Below are positions 53,496 to 63,928 of a DNA stretch of 64,000 nucleotides, piece by piece (the stretch's first letter is position 1; every line of letters begins with the position of its first letter). A program made the translations under genes and the position numbers. Source of the DNA: Ruminococcus sp. Lineage in GTDB: Bacteria > Bacillota > Clostridia > Oscillospirales > Ruminococcaceae. Location of the stretch: assembly GCA_029062165.1 (NCBI GenBank), contig JAIDQQ010000024.1, positions 1 through 64,000 of the forward strand. The letters are read 5' to 3'. The notes beneath the pieces were generated by a model, which was not told where the DNA came from, made no database searches, and worked only from the letters and a program-made list of their open reading frames with translations.

Positions 53496-53831
53496 ATGGC
53501 AAAAGAACTTAAATTCGTGTTGTTGCTTGACTGTTATGGCGATTTGCTCACCGAACATCAGAAAAACATAATGGAACTCTATTACTGTGAAGATTTATCC
53601 CTTGCGGAAATCGGTAATCCGTTAGGAATCACCCGTCAGGCAGTCCGTGACATCATAAAGCGTACCGAAAATATTTTACTCAATTATGAGGAAAAATTAG
53701 GTTTCGCTGAACGTCTCGGCAAAATGCGTGAATGTTTCACAGATATTCTCGAAACTGCCCGATTCATTGATAACGAAAATATCAGAAATATTATAACTGA
53801 AAAAGTAAATAAAGGTCTTGAATTATTGTAA
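53496..53831 (+). CDS. ylxM: YlxM-like DNA-binding accessory protein of SRP genes
   Basis: A 111-residue sigma-70 region 4-like helix-turn-helix protein (LTEHQKNIMELYYCEDLSLA, IGNPLGITRQAVRDIIKRTE). It is usually found directly before ffh, as here, and modulates SRP function in the few species studied. Confidence 0.92.
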   Translation: MAKELKFVLLLDCYGDLLTEHQKNIMELYYCEDLSLAEIGNPLGITRQAVRDIIKRTENILLNYEEKLGFAERLGKMRECFTDILETARFIDNENIRNIITEKVNKGLELL

Positions 53832-53846
53832 AATGGAGGGAATCGC

Positions 53847-55235
53847 ATGGCATTTGAAGGACTTTCAGAAAAACTGAATAACGTCTTTAAAAAGCTGAAG
53901 TCAAGAGGTAAACTGACCGAAAGCGACGTAAAGGAGGCTATGCGTGAAGTCCGTCTTGCACTCCTTGAGGCTGATGTAAGTTATAAGGTTGTAAAGGATT
54001 TTGTCAAAGGCGTTACAGAACGTGCTGTAGGTGAAGAGGTACTTGCAAGTCTCACACCGGCACAGCAGGTTATAAAGATAGTAAACGAGGAATTATGTTC
54101 GCTTATGGGCGACAGTAATGCACGTATAAATTTTGCGTCCAAGCCCCCGACGGTCATTATGATGTGTGGCTTACAGGGTTCAGGTAAAACGACACACTCC
54201 GCAAAACTCGCAAAATTACTGAAAAAAGAGGGTCACAGACCATTACTGGCGGCGTGTGATATATACCGTCCGGCAGCTATAAATCAGTTGCAGGTAGTCG
54301 GAAAAAAAGCAGATGTAAAAGTTTTCGAGATGGGACAGATTGACCCTGTTATAATCGCTAAACAGGCACTTTCCTATGCCAAGGATTACGGACACGACGT
54401 ACTTATTATAGATACCGCCGGAAGACTTCACATTGACGAACAACTTATGCAGGAACTCGTAAATATAAAGGAAGTCACAAAACCGAACGAAATTATGCTT
54501 GTTGTTGACGCTATGACCGGTCAGGACGCTGTAAACGTCGCAAAAACTTTTGACGAATCTGTAGGAATTACAAGTGTTCTGATGTCAAAACTCGATTCAG
54601 ATACAAGAGGTGGTGCGGCATTATCCGTACTTGCTGTCACAGGTAAGCCGATTAAGTTTGTAGGTATGGGTGAAAAACTCGACGATTTTGAACAGTTCCA
54701 CCCCGAAAGAATGGCATCTCGTATACTCGGTATGGGCGATGTACTGACACTTATCGAAAAAGCTGAAAATGTAATGTCACAGAAAGAGGCCGAAAGACTT
54801 ACAAAAAAATTCAAGGAAAATACTTTCGATATGGACGATTTACTTGAACAGATGAAACAAATCAAACGTCTTGGCTCTATGAAGTCTATCCTCGGAATGT
54901 TACCAGGTCTGAACGGCAAAATAAGTGAAGATGATATAGACGAACACCAGTTTGACCGCATAGAAGCTATCATTAATTCCATGACAAAAGCTGAACGTGC
55001 TAAACCGTCGATAATAAATCCGTCACGTAAAAAGCGTATCGCCGCCGGTTCGGGTACTAAGGTTGAGGAGGTCAACAGATTGTTAAGACAGTTTGACCAG
55101 ATGCAATCCATGATGAAAAAATTAACCGGTACTAATAATAAAATGGCTCTCAAGAAAGCAAGAAAGAGACTTGCCGGAATGAATTTCGATAAAATAACCG
55201 GTCAGGGTGGTGGAAACTTACCGCCCTTGCCCTAA
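53847..55235 (+). CDS. ffh: Signal recognition particle protein Ffh
   Basis: SRP54 GTPase that binds 4.5S RNA and signal sequences. The 462 residues have the N domain, the G domain with GLQGSGKTTHSAKLA near 107-121, DTAGRLHIDE and SKLDSDTRGGAA, and a Met-rich M domain near 330-450 (QMQSMMKKLTG). Confidence 0.97.
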   Translation: MAFEGLSEKLNNVFKKLKSRGKLTESDVKEAMREVRLALLEADVSYKVVKDFVKGVTERAVGEEVLASLTPAQQVIKIVNEELCSLMGDSNARINFASKPPTVIMMCGLQGSGKTTHSAKLAKLLKKEGHRPLLAACDIYRPAAINQLQVVGKKADVKVFEMGQIDPVIIAKQALSYAKDYGHDVLIIDTAGRLHIDEQLMQELVNIKEVTKPNEIMLVVDAMTGQDAVNVAKTFDESVGITSVLMSKLDSDTRGGAALSVLAVTGKPIKFVGMGEKLDDFEQFHPERMASRILGMGDVLTLIEKAENVMSQKEAERLTKKFKENTFDMDDLLEQMKQIKRLGSMKSILGMLPGLNGKISEDDIDEHQFDRIEAIINSMTKAERAKPSIINPSRKKRIAAGSGTKVEEVNRLLRQFDQMQSMMKKLTGTNNKMALKKARKRLAGMNFDKITGQGGGNLPPLP

Positions 55236-55254
55236 GATAATACGGTGATATTTT

Positions 55255-55443
55255 ATGGAAAATATTACATCTATACTTTTTATTCTTTACGGAGTATTGT
55301 CAATTTTTGTTTCGATAAAAAATTATGACTGGTATTTCGCTGAAAGGACTTGGCTTGGTGGAAGAACATTTAGAAGAGTTGTTTATGTTTTTATGGGCAT
55401 AATCATGACGGGCGTAGGAATTATACGCCTGATAAAAAATTAG
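55255..55443 (+). CDS. Small membrane protein between ffh and rpsP
   Basis: A 62-residue protein with two hydrophobic spans (about 5-22 and 42-58) around a basic WLGGRTFRRV loop. Function unknown. It begins 19 bases after ffh, so it shares the transcript. Confidence 0.65.
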   Translation: MENITSILFILYGVLSIFVSIKNYDWYFAERTWLGGRTFRRVVYVFMGIIMTGVGIIRLIKN

Positions 55444-55500
55444 CTTTCATGCGGAAAAATCCGCCTGATATATACAAGAATTTGTGGAGGTGAATATAAA

Positions 55501-55743
55501 ATGGCAGTTAAAATCAGACTCAGAAGAATGGGTGCTAAAAAAGCTCCGTTCTACCGTATAGTCGTAGCTGATTCAAGATACCCAAGAGACGGCAGATTTG
55601 TTGAAGAAATCGGTTATTATGACCCTACTAAAAATCCGTCTGTTGTAAAGGTTGACGCTGATAAGGCTAAGGACTGGATAAAGAAAGGTGCACAGCCTAC
55701 TGATACAGTAAAGGTTATCCTCAAAAACGAGGGTGTACTCTGA
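55501..55743 (+). CDS. rpsP: 30S ribosomal protein S16
   Basis: The 80 residues start [20 protein letters not shown] and contain YDPTKNP, the S16 pattern. Its usual place after ffh is kept. Confidence 0.97.
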   Translation: MAVKIRLRRMGAKKAPFYRIVVADSRYPRDGRFVEEIGYYDPTKNPSVVKVDADKAKDWIKKGAQPTDTVKVILKNEGVL

Positions 55744-55816
55744 TTAGAGACTTTTTGCGGAAGAGGGCAGACTTTTAACGTCTTTTCCCTCTGTTCCGGA
55801 AGTCGTGGAGGTATTT

Positions 55817-56050
55817 ATGAAAGATTTACTTTATGCAATTACAGCAGGACTTGTTGAAGACAAATCTGCTATAAAGATTACCGAAGACGAACCCGACGAA
55901 GAAGGCGTTATTGTATTTCACCTTACAGTCGCCCCCGACGATATGGGTAGAGTAATCGGCAAACAGGGCAGAATTGCCAAGGCACTCCGTACTATTATGC
56001 GTGCCGGTGCAGCTAAGAAAAATCTTAAAGTTTCTGTTACTATTGAATAA
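55817..56050 (+). CDS. khpA: KH-domain RNA-binding protein KhpA
   Basis: A 77-residue single KH domain protein with the GRVIGKQGRIAKAL loop. It acts with KhpB in RNA binding and cell-shape control in Gram-positive bacteria. The ATG follows GGAGG by six bases. A stable hairpin (CGGAAGAGGG with CCCTCTGTTCCG) lies between rpsP and this gene. Confidence 0.92.
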   Translation: MKDLLYAITAGLVEDKSAIKITEDEPDEEGVIVFHLTVAPDDMGRVIGKQGRIAKALRTIMRAGAAKKNLKVSVTIE

Positions 56051-56054
56051 TTTT

Positions 56055-56090
56055 AAAACCCGCCGGATTTTTCTGACGGGTTTTGTTTTT
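56055..56090 (+). terminator. Terminator of the ffh operon
   Basis: AAAACCCG and CGGGTTTT pair with an inner short stem and are followed by T-rich sequence. rimM, trmD and rplS, common next genes, do not follow. Confidence 0.8.
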
Positions 56091-57257
56091 TTATTTTTCA
56101 AATCTTTTTTTAAGTTTATCGAAGAAACTCTGACGTTTTGCATAATTTCTTTCAGTCAGTGACGCTTCAAACTCACGGAGCAGGTCTTTCTGTTTCTTTG
56201 TGAGGTTTTTAGGTACTTCAACATATATGGTAACAAGTTGATTACCACGTTCATTACGGTTTATTTTCTTTACGCCTTTTCCTTTAAGACGGAACACTGT
56301 ACCGGTCTGTGTCCCCTCGCTTATGGTGTATTTCACATCGCCGTCGATAGTCGGGACGGTTATTTCAGCACCAAGGACGGCTTCCGTATAAGTTACAGGA
56401 ATATCGCAGTGAATGTCGAGACCGTCTCTTTTGAAAATCGGGTGAGACTGTACAGAAACATTTATCATAAGGTCACCGCTTGAACCACCATTAGAACCGC
56501 AATCACCCTGACCACTAAGACGTATAGTCTGTCTGTTGTCGATACCTGCCGGAATGTCAACGGAAACAGTTTTCTGTACTCTAAGTCTACCATTACCACG
56601 GCATTTAGGACACGGATTCTTGATAATTTTTCCTCTTCCTGAACAGCGTGAACAGGTTTTGCTTGACTGCACAGCACCTAAGAAAGTATTTTGAGTTACT
56701 CTTATAGTGCCACGTCCTTTACAATCCGGACATACTTCAGTATTGGAAGAGCCGTCCGCACCTGTACCCTTACAGGCTTCACAGGTAGACATTTTATTTA
56801 TGTTGATTTCTTTCTTGACACCCTCACAGGCTTCCATGAAACTTATAGTCACAGATGACTGTATATCCGAACCACGTCGGGGGGCATTGGCATTTGTCCG
56901 TGAAGTGCCTCCGCCACCGAAACCGAATCCGAAAATATTTTCAAATATATCACCCATATCGGAAAATCCGCCCATACCGCCGGAAAATCCACCGGAAAAT
57001 CCACCAGCACCACCACCATAACTAGGGTCTACACCAGCGTGTCCGAACTGGTCATAGCGTGATTTCTTATCAGGGTCAGAAAGAACTTCATAAGCCTCAT
57101 TTACTTCCTGCATTTTTTCAACATAAGCGTCCGGATTATCGGGGTGCATATCAGGGTGTAGTTCTCTTGCCTTATGCCGATACGCCTTTTTTATTTCGCT
57201 GTCTGTAGCACCTTTTTGTAATCCCAGTACTTCATAATAATCTCTTTTTTCAGCCAT
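56091..57257 (-). CDS. dnaJ: Chaperone DnaJ
   Basis: J-domain co-chaperone of DnaK. The 388 residues have HPD in YRHKARELHPDM near 27-38, a Gly/Phe-rich part at about 75-120, and four zinc motifs (CEACKGTG, CPDCKGRG, CSRCSGRG, CPKCRGNG) at about 155-220. The rest is the substrate-binding domain. A small AGGGCG/CGCCCT hairpin lies between dnaK and dnaJ and may tune relative expression. Confidence 0.97.
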   Translation of the reverse strand: MAEKRDYYEVLGLQKGATDSEIKKAYRHKARELHPDMHPDNPDAYVEKMQEVNEAYEVLSDPDKKSRYDQFGHAGVDPSYGGGAGGFSGGFSGGMGGFSDMGDIFENIFGFGFGGGGTSRTNANAPRRGSDIQSSVTISFMEACEGVKKEININKMSTCEACKGTGADGSSNTEVCPDCKGRGTIRVTQNTFLGAVQSSKTCSRCSGRGKIIKNPCPKCRGNGRLRVQKTVSVDIPAGIDNRQTIRLSGQGDCGSNGGSSGDLMINVSVQSHPIFKRDGLDIHCDIPVTYTEAVLGAEITVPTIDGDVKYTISEGTQTGTVFRLKGKGVKKINRNERGNQLVTIYVEVPKNLTKKQKDLLREFEASLTERNYAKRQSFFDKLKKRFEK

Positions 57258-57332
57258 AAATACTTCTCCTATATAAATACCACAAGGGCGAAAGAAATTT
57301 TCCGCCCTGCGATATATAATTATTCTCTTAAA

Positions 57333-59189
57333 TCAGACTTCTGTGAAATCAGCGTCAACAACACCGTCGTCACCGGTACTGTTATTGTCGTTACTGTTTT
57401 TGGCGAATTGTGACGGGTCAATACCGCCCATATCAGCGTTACCGTCAGGGTTAGCCTGCTGATAGATTTTAGCGGAAAGGTCATAGAATGCTTTCTGGAG
57501 TTCTTCCTTAAGTGACTTGATTTCAGCAAAATTATTTGCGGAAATTGCAGACTTAAGTGCAGAACATTTGCTTTCAATGTTTGCCTTTTCGTCAGCGGAA
57601 ACCTTGTCACCGAAATCAGAAAGAGCTTTTTCGCACTGGAATACGAGATTTTCAGCTTCATTCTTTGTATCTACTTCTTCACGACGTTTTTTGTCTTCTT
57701 CTGCATACTGTTCAGCTTCCTGTACAGCCTTGTTTATGTCTTCCTTGGACATATTTGCAGATGCTGTGATAGAAATATTCTGTTCCTTGCCTGTACCTAA
57801 ATCCTTGGCAGAAACGTGTACAATACCGTTCTGGTCAATATTGAAAGTAACTTCAATTTGTGGGATTCCTCTCGGAGCAGGTGCGATACCGTCAAGACGG
57901 AATGTACCAAGCTGTTTGTTATCCTTAGCAAATTCACGTTCACCCTGAAGTACATTTATGTCAACTGCGGGTTGATTGTCAGCATATGTTGAGAATACCT
58001 GTGATTTCTTTGTAGGAATTGTGGTATTTCTTTCAATCATTCTTGTACATACACCACCGGCAGTTTCGATACCGAGTGAAAGTGGTGTAACGTCGAGAAG
58101 AAGAAGACCACCACCGACATCACCACCCATGATGCCACCTTGATAACCTGCACCAAGTGCAACACATTCGTCAGGGTTAATGCCCTTGAATGGTTCTTTA
58201 CCGAGAACTTTCTTTACAGCTTCCTGAACAGCCGGTATTCTTGAAGAGCCACCTACCATAAGCACTTTACTTATTTCAGAAATACTAAGTCCGCTGTCTT
58301 TGAGAGCCTGCCTTACAGGTGACATAGTAGCTTCAACAAGGTCTGCTGTGAGTTCATTGAACTTTGCACGTGTAAGAGTTAAGTCAAGATGTTTAGGAGT
58401 ACCGGAAGCATCTACAGTAATGAATGGTATATTTATATTTGAAGTTGTTGTTGCAGAAAGTTCAATCTTAGCTTTTTCGGCAGCGTCCTTGAGTCTCTGA
58501 CCAGCCATCTTATCTGTTGAGAGGTCAACGCCTTCAGTCTTTTTAAATTCTTCGATAATCCAGTTTATAATACGCTGGTCAAAATCGTCACCGCCGAGAC
58601 GGTTATTACCGGCTGTAGCAAGTACCTGTTGAACATCTGTACCCATTTCGATAATGGAAACATCGAAAGTACCACCACCGAGGTCATAAACCATAATATT
58701 CTGTTCTTCTTCCTTGTCGATACCGTAGGAAAGTGCGGCTGCTGTAGGTTCGTTTATGATACGTCTTACGTTAAGACCGGCAATCTGACCGGCATCTTTA
58801 GTAGCCTGTCTCTGTGAGTCCGTGAAGTAAGCCGGTACAGTGATAACGGCTTCTGTAACTTTTTCGCCGAGATATGCTTCAGCGTCTGCCTTAAGTTTCT
58901 GGAGAACCATTGCGGAAATTTCCTGTGGTGTATAATTTTTGCCGTCGATTTCAACCTTGTAATCTGAACCCATATGTCTCTTTATAGAAGAAACTGTTCT
59001 GTCGTGGTTAGTGATTGCCTGTCTTTTTGCTACCTGTCCTACAAGTCTTTCACCGCTGTTTGTGAAAGCAACTACTGACGGAGTAGTTCTTGCACCTTCG
59101 CTGTTCGGGATAACTACAGCGTTACCACCTTCCATAACTGCAACACATGAGTTTGTTGTACCTAAGTCAATACCTATAATTTTTCCCAT
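57333..59189 (-). CDS. dnaK: Chaperone DnaK
   Basis: The 618-residue Hsp70. [17 protein letters not shown] at the start, [42 protein letters not shown] and [13 protein letters not shown] are standard. The start ATG lies behind AAGGAAG; the longest frame adds 34 residues that overlap the upstream gap. Confidence 0.98.
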   Translation of the reverse strand: MGKIIGIDLGTTNSCVAVMEGGNAVVIPNSEGARTTPSVVAFTNSGERLVGQVAKRQAITNHDRTVSSIKRHMGSDYKVEIDGKNYTPQEISAMVLQKLKADAEAYLGEKVTEAVITVPAYFTDSQRQATKDAGQIAGLNVRRIINEPTAAALSYGIDKEEEQNIMVYDLGGGTFDVSIIEMGTDVQQVLATAGNNRLGGDDFDQRIINWIIEEFKKTEGVDLSTDKMAGQRLKDAAEKAKIELSATTTSNINIPFITVDASGTPKHLDLTLTRAKFNELTADLVEATMSPVRQALKDSGLSISEISKVLMVGGSSRIPAVQEAVKKVLGKEPFKGINPDECVALGAGYQGGIMGGDVGGGLLLLDVTPLSLGIETAGGVCTRMIERNTTIPTKKSQVFSTYADNQPAVDINVLQGEREFAKDNKQLGTFRLDGIAPAPRGIPQIEVTFNIDQNGIVHVSAKDLGTGKEQNISITASANMSKEDINKAVQEAEQYAEEDKKRREEVDTKNEAENLVFQCEKALSDFGDKVSADEKANIESKCSALKSAISANNFAEIKSLKEELQKAFYDLSAKIYQQANPDGNADMGGIDPSQFAKNSNDNNSTGDDGVVDADFTEV

Positions 59190-59235
59190 AATAAAATCTT
59201 CCTTTCTATAATAAAGCCTGTGGGCTTTTTTAAGT

Positions 59236-59631
59236 TTATGAAATTTCGGTGAATATACCGTCATGAATACAGAATTTCCAATTCTCATCATTTATAGATT
59301 TTATTAAAATGCGAGCATTGTTATTATCTTCTGAAACTTCTGCTTTTATTTCAAGATTATACATACCGAATATATTATCACATTTACTAAAATGACTGAT
59401 TATATCATGATGTTTAACAGATAAATAATCCTGAATAACGGGATAATTTCCGTTTTCATCTGGTGAAGTATCATCATAATATATCGGATTTGATATATTA
59501 TCTTTATTTATTTCAGTACTTTCAGAAAAAAATATTTCTTTTGCCTTTGAAAATGGTTTTATACCATTTTTTGACTGTTCTGCTAATTCATTTATTATAC
59601 TGATAAAAATTATCATTGCAATTGGTATCAT
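59236..59631 (-). CDS. Unknown protein between grpE and dnaK
   Basis: A 131-residue protein with a short hydrophobic start ([11 protein letters not shown]), then a mostly polar, acidic body ([20 protein letters not shown]). It may be anchored or secreted. No family recognised. It interrupts the otherwise standard order eleven bases after grpE. Confidence 0.65.
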   Translation of the reverse strand: MIPIAMIIFISIINELAEQSKNGIKPFSKAKEIFFSESTEINKDNISNPIYYDDTSPDENGNYPVIQDYLSVKHHDIISHFSKCDNIFGMYNLEIKAEVSEDNNNARILIKSINDENWKFCIHDGIFTEIS

Positions 59632-59642
59632 AAAATAACCTG

Positions 59643-60191
59643 TTATACTGCCACCGCAACCATTGCCGGACGTATAAGTTTATCGCCTATTTTGTAGCCT
59701 TTCTGAAATACGGTACAAACATGATTGCTTGCATAGTCCGTACCGTCCTGCTGACTGATTGCATTATGGATATTCGGGTTAAATTCCGCACCGAGAGCAT
59801 CTATAGCGGTTACGTTCATTTTTTCGAGGAAAGTTTTAAGCTGTCCGAAAATCATTGACATACCGTTTTTGAAATTCTCGTCAGTACATTCGACATCTAA
59901 AGAGCGTTCAAAGCTGTCAATAACCGGAAGTAATTCCTCAATGCACTTTGCGGAGGCGTTTGAATAAGTTTCGGATTTTTCCTTAGCTGTACGCTTACGG
60001 TAGTTATCGTATTCAGCGAAAAGCCTTATATATTTGTTGTTTGCCTCGTTGAGAGCGTCTTCAAGGTTGGCGATTTCCGTTGCAGTATCGTTATATTCTG
60101 CAACTTCGTCTTCCTCTTCGGAAGTTTCGGGGATATTTTCCTCATTTACAATTTCTTCTGTTTCTTCCGGAGTATTTTTATTTTTTCCCAT
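59643..60191 (-). CDS. grpE: Nucleotide exchange factor GrpE
   Basis: The 182 residues have an acidic disordered start rich in Glu, a long coiled coil (YIRLFAEYDNYRKRTAKEK) and the C-terminal VFQKGYKIGDKLIRPAMVAV. It releases ADP from DnaK. Confidence 0.96.
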   Translation of the reverse strand: MGKNKNTPEETEEIVNEENIPETSEEEDEVAEYNDTATEIANLEDALNEANNKYIRLFAEYDNYRKRTAKEKSETYSNASAKCIEELLPVIDSFERSLDVECTDENFKNGMSMIFGQLKTFLEKMNVTAIDALGAEFNPNIHNAISQQDGTDYASNHVCTVFQKGYKIGDKLIRPAMVAVAV

Positions 60192-60203
60192 CTGATTCTC
60201 CTT

Positions 60204-61256
60204 TCATGACTGAGAGTTATTTTCGTCAGCCGGATTGTTTATAATAACGTCGTCATCTTCACCGGACATCAGACATGAAATCTGTTGTGTCAGGTATTCG
60301 ATATAGGGGATAATCTTCTTGTAATTCACCCTCATAGGACCTATTATCCCGAGTGAACCGGCTTCCTTGTCACCACGGTGGTATTTTGATAAAATCAGAC
60401 TTGAATTTCCTATAGCGAAATTGTTTTCAGAACCGAATTTAACCTGAATACCGCTGAAAGTTTCGTCGAGTAAATCCGAAAGACTGTTTTTATGTTCAAT
60501 GAATTTTACTACTTCCATTTTGTCGAGTTCGTCGCATGAAAGAAGTTTTTCGCTACCACTTACTGTCAGTTCCTGTTGCCTTAGGTCTTCGGAGAGTTCG
60601 CACAGACCTTTTACGAGTGGTGAAAGCGATACCATATAGGCACTAAGTGCGGATACCATATTATTGAACATTTCTTCGGAAAGTTCCTCAACAGATACAC
60701 CACTTAAATTTTCTTCCATGTATCGTGTGAAAAATTCAAGTTGTTCGTTGCTAAGGTCAAATTCAAGCCGACACGCCTTGTTTTTGATACTTCCGTTTGA
60801 AGTTATAAGCAGTATTACGTATAATCTTCTGCCGGTGGGAATAACTTCAACTTTCGAGATTACCGAAAATTTAGGCACTGAATTTGTGACGACTACCGCA
60901 CATTGTGTAAGTTCCGCAAGAGCTGTAGTAGCATTCTGTATAATCAGTTCTTCGGGAGTATCTTTATCGCCTAACATTTTATCGAGGTAATTTTTTTCTT
61001 CTTCGGAGAGTGCCGAGGGATTCATAAGCTCATCAATATATAGCCTGTACCCTGCAAACGTCGGTATTCTTCCGGAAGATGTATGTGGCTGTTCGAGGTA
61101 GCCGAGCTGTTCGAGTACCGCCATATCATTACGGATAGTTGCGGGTGAAACGTTAATATTATCAAGCTTAGAGATTGCTTTTGAACCGACTGGTTCGCCG
61201 GTTCTTATATACTCATCAACCACAGCAGCGAGTATTTTCAGCTTTCTGCTGTTCAC
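60204..61256 (-). CDS. hrcA: Heat-inducible repressor HrcA
   Basis: Represses the operon by binding CIRCE. The 350 residues start with a winged helix (RKLKILAAVVDEYIRTGEPV, SPATIRNDMAVLEQLGYL) and EQPHTSSGRIPTFAGYRLYI, followed by a GAF-like dimer domain. The best start is a GTG eleven bases after AAAGG, which matches the usual N terminus; longer frames run into CIRCE. Confidence 0.95.
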   Translation of the reverse strand: MNSRKLKILAAVVDEYIRTGEPVGSKAISKLDNINVSPATIRNDMAVLEQLGYLEQPHTSSGRIPTFAGYRLYIDELMNPSALSEEEKNYLDKMLGDKDTPEELIIQNATTALAELTQCAVVVTNSVPKFSVISKVEVIPTGRRLYVILLITSNGSIKNKACRLEFDLSNEQLEFFTRYMEENLSGVSVEELSEEMFNNMVSALSAYMVSLSPLVKGLCELSEDLRQQELTVSGSEKLLSCDELDKMEVVKFIEHKNSLSDLLDETFSGIQVKFGSENNFAIGNSSLILSKYHRGDKEAGSLGIIGPMRVNYKKIIPYIEYLTQQISCLMSGEDDDVIINNPADENNSQS

Positions 61257-61279
61257 GATTAACACAACCTTTCGCTTAT

Positions 61280-61306
61280 TTAGCACTCTGCTTCTTTGAG
61301 TGCTAA
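61280..61306. promoter_or_regulatory. CIRCE operator
   Basis: TTAGCACTC-N9-GAGTGCTAA, an exact consensus, placed between the promoter and hrcA. Confidence 0.97.
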
Positions 61307-61310
61307 ATAT

Positions 61311-61339
61311 AATTTAACACTATTATGACGTTTTGTCAA
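61311..61339 (-). promoter_or_regulatory. Promoter of the hrcA operon
   Basis: TTGACA-N17-TAAATT; the CIRCE element covers the expected start of transcription. Confidence 0.75.
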
Positions 61340-61414
61340 GTGTTTTATGCAAATTTGTGTGAATTACCAAAAAATACAGATTTATGTTAAATAATATAGT
61401 TAAGATACCTACAG

Positions 61415-61449
61415 AAAAACGGCTCTCTTACGATAAGAAAGCCGTTTTT
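61415..61449 (-). terminator. Terminator of the solute-binding protein gene
   Basis: AAAAACGGCT and AGCCGTTTTT pair with an inner TCTTA/TAAGA stem. It lies about 45 bases after the stop on the minus strand. Confidence 0.8.
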
Positions 61450-61495
61450 CCCATTAGAAAGGAGGTTTATATATTAAAATCTAGATAGCGTAAAA

Positions 61496-63928
61496 TTAAG
61501 CCTGTTCACCGAGGAGAATAGAAACACGGTTCTGAATCATATCGCAAGCCTGTTGAGAAGTAGCCTCCCCCTTGAAGTATTTCTGTACTTCTGTCATAAT
61601 TATTTCGTTTATATCGTCACCTGCACCGTCAGTAAAAATTTTGTCGGCTTTTTTGATGTAGTCAACAATGAAGTCTTTTTCTTCTTTGGTGAGGGGGTCA
61701 ATTTTTATTTCCTTGTTGTTTATCCAGTATGAATTATCATATTCGACTTTGTTTCCGTCGTCGTCAAGATAGTACGGTTTATGCATGGAGGCTTCGGCTT
61801 TTTTCTCGAAAGCAGATACAAGGGTAGGAAGTCCCCACATATAATGGTTTGTATCGCTTGCCTGATAGTCTTCCGTGAAAAATACCTTTATAAATTCCCA
61901 GCAGGCGTCCTTAGACGGTGAACTGTCCAGAATAGCGAAAGTGTCCTGCATATTTATACCTGCTCCATTGCCGTCAGTAGATGGTATTCCGACAAGTGTT
62001 ATATCTTCACCACCAAAGTAGGCATTTTTTTCCGTATTATATTCCGTGAGTTCGGAGAATGTGATACTGTCAAGTAAAGCCTTATCCTCCATTAATAAAG
62101 TATCCTGTTCATTCCAGTATGCTTCCATTTCGTCCTCTGTAGCGGTTTCCCAGTTTATTTCTTCGGATTCGTCCGGAAATTTGTTACAGAATTCTAAAAG
62201 CTTCTTGAAATCGTCGTTATTGAAATCGCATTCCGCCTTATCGAAATCAATGAAACTGGTGATAGTCGGAACCAGCATCGAAAAAGCGGTCTCTTTTGAA
62301 TTTCCGTATCGCATTATTTTCATATCCTTGTTATCGTTCATGGTATCTATGAAATCTTCAACAGACCAGTTTTCCTTGTCGAAGAATTTTGATTTACAAA
62401 CCATAGTTTCGACGGTAAAAGTCGGAGCTAATGAATAGAGTTTACCGTTTATGGTACTTGCCTTTATTACGTTAGGCATAATATCATCTTCGGATAAGTC
62501 ATCATCTTTTTCAAGATAAGTTGATAAATCGGCGTAAGTGCCTTTTGGTGCGAGTTCGGCAATAAGACTGTAGTCATATGTTACAATCATATCCGGAGCG
62601 TTTCCGGAAACTATATCCATTTTCAACTGTTTCTGTGCGGAGTTTGTCATTTTCTGTTCTTCTTCGTTGTACTCATTGTATTTACTGTAATCTGCGATTT
62701 TTATTCTGTAGTCTGTATTCGATTTGTTAAACTCCGTAATCTTTGAGGTAATAGCCTGGTCACTGTAAAGCATACCGACTGTAATAACAGTCTGATTAGC
62801 AAGTTCGTCGGCGTTACGTTTTGTGAGACGTACAAAACCGGCAGAATCATTATTATCGTAGTCCTCGACGTATGCTATAAAATCGCCGTCTTCAAGGGAT
62901 ATAATATTGCGTACACTGTAAGAATTTATATCGGAATCAAGCCAGTTTATTATTTCAACGGCTTTATTGTCATCTTTCATACCGTAAAGACCGTTACTGG
63001 TAACGAAGAATAATTTATAGTCGCCTGCTCCGGTGTATATATCATTTATACCTCTGTTGAATTCGTCCGATTCGGTTTCAATGGTCTTGAAAGTCTTTGA
63101 ATTCATATCGATGTTAAATACATTGCCACCGTTTTTACCGTAACCACAGGCGAAAATATTTCCCTCGGCATCGGTTGTGAAGTCGTTTATGTAGTGTATA
63201 TCATTTCCGGTACTAATTTTACCGTTGATACGTCCGTTTTCGTCGGCAATAAGGTATATATCTTCTTCACCGCTCATAGCCATGATTATATTACCCTTGT
63301 TATCGGCGACTATGTTATTTATGTGTATACCGTCGTATATGGAATCGCTACTGTAATCGTTTATATTGGAAAGTTCATTTTCCGCAAGTACCTGACCATC
63401 CGGACTTAATTTATAGAGTATACACGAATATTCAGCAGCCTCGTACATAGCATCAAAATCGAAACTTTCGTAATCGAAGTTAGGGTCATCATAGTTAGGG
63501 AGTTTGAAGTCGCCGTAATCTATGAGTGTCAGAAGTGCATATATAAAGCCGTCGGGCGATACAGTTGTTCTTAAATATGACTGTGAATTTTTCGGTTTCG
63601 GGAAATCAAGGGATATTTCATTGAATCCGCTGAAATCCATATCAGTGAGGTATAATTTGTTTTCCTCATTGCTTACACCCATGATAAGTACCTGTGAAGT
63701 GTCTTTGATATAGTATACACTGTCAATGTAGTCAGCCGGAATATCAATATCTATATCGACTGAACTGTAAGAATTTTTAATTACGTTGTTAGCGGTCTGT
63801 GCTGTCTGGGAGTCACCGCCATTACCGTCGGAATTTTTACTGTTTTTATCTCCGCATGAATATGCGGAAAATACCATTGCTACAGTAAGCACACCGCTTA
63901 CTGTACGTTTAATCATTGAAGTTTTCAT
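61496..63928 (-). CDS. Lipoprotein with propeller-like domain fused to a solute-binding protein
   Basis: The 810 residues start with a lipoprotein signal (VAMVFSAYSCG, Cys near residue 26) and a Ser/Asn/Gly-rich linker. Residues about 50-370 consist of repeated beta segments (SPDGFIYALL, VADNKGNIIMAMSG, TTDAEGNIFACGYG), likely a beta-propeller. From about 385 a family 1 extracellular solute-binding domain follows (AITSKITEFNKSNTDYRIKI, IVSGNAPDMIV). The ligand is probably a carbohydrate or peptide; no ABC permease genes lie in the window. Confidence 0.82.
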   Translation of the reverse strand: MKTSMIKRTVSGVLTVAMVFSAYSCGDKNSKNSDGNGGDSQTAQTANNVIKNSYSSVDIDIDIPADYIDSVYYIKDTSQVLIMGVSNEENKLYLTDMDFSGFNEISLDFPKPKNSQSYLRTTVSPDGFIYALLTLIDYGDFKLPNYDDPNFDYESFDFDAMYEAAEYSCILYKLSPDGQVLAENELSNINDYSSDSIYDGIHINNIVADNKGNIIMAMSGEEDIYLIADENGRINGKISTGNDIHYINDFTTDAEGNIFACGYGKNGGNVFNIDMNSKTFKTIETESDEFNRGINDIYTGAGDYKLFFVTSNGLYGMKDDNKAVEIINWLDSDINSYSVRNIISLEDGDFIAYVEDYDNNDSAGFVRLTKRNADELANQTVITVGMLYSDQAITSKITEFNKSNTDYRIKIADYSKYNEYNEEEQKMTNSAQKQLKMDIVSGNAPDMIVTYDYSLIAELAPKGTYADLSTYLEKDDDLSEDDIMPNVIKASTINGKLYSLAPTFTVETMVCKSKFFDKENWSVEDFIDTMNDNKDMKIMRYGNSKETAFSMLVPTITSFIDFDKAECDFNNDDFKKLLEFCNKFPDESEEINWETATEDEMEAYWNEQDTLLMEDKALLDSITFSELTEYNTEKNAYFGGEDITLVGIPSTDGNGAGINMQDTFAILDSSPSKDACWEFIKVFFTEDYQASDTNHYMWGLPTLVSAFEKKAEASMHKPYYLDDDGNKVEYDNSYWINNKEIKIDPLTKEEKDFIVDYIKKADKIFTDGAGDDINEIIMTEVQKYFKGEATSQQACDMIQNRVSILLGEQA

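Noticed and set aside
54521-55153. A 210-codon minus-strand frame inside ffh
   Set aside because: It mirrors ffh codons, has no ribosome site and a composition typical of antisense shadows.
55755-55800. Hairpin between rpsP and khpA as a terminator or riboswitch
   Set aside because: No T run follows on the plus strand and no known aptamer pattern is visible; it is kept only as a remark under khpA.
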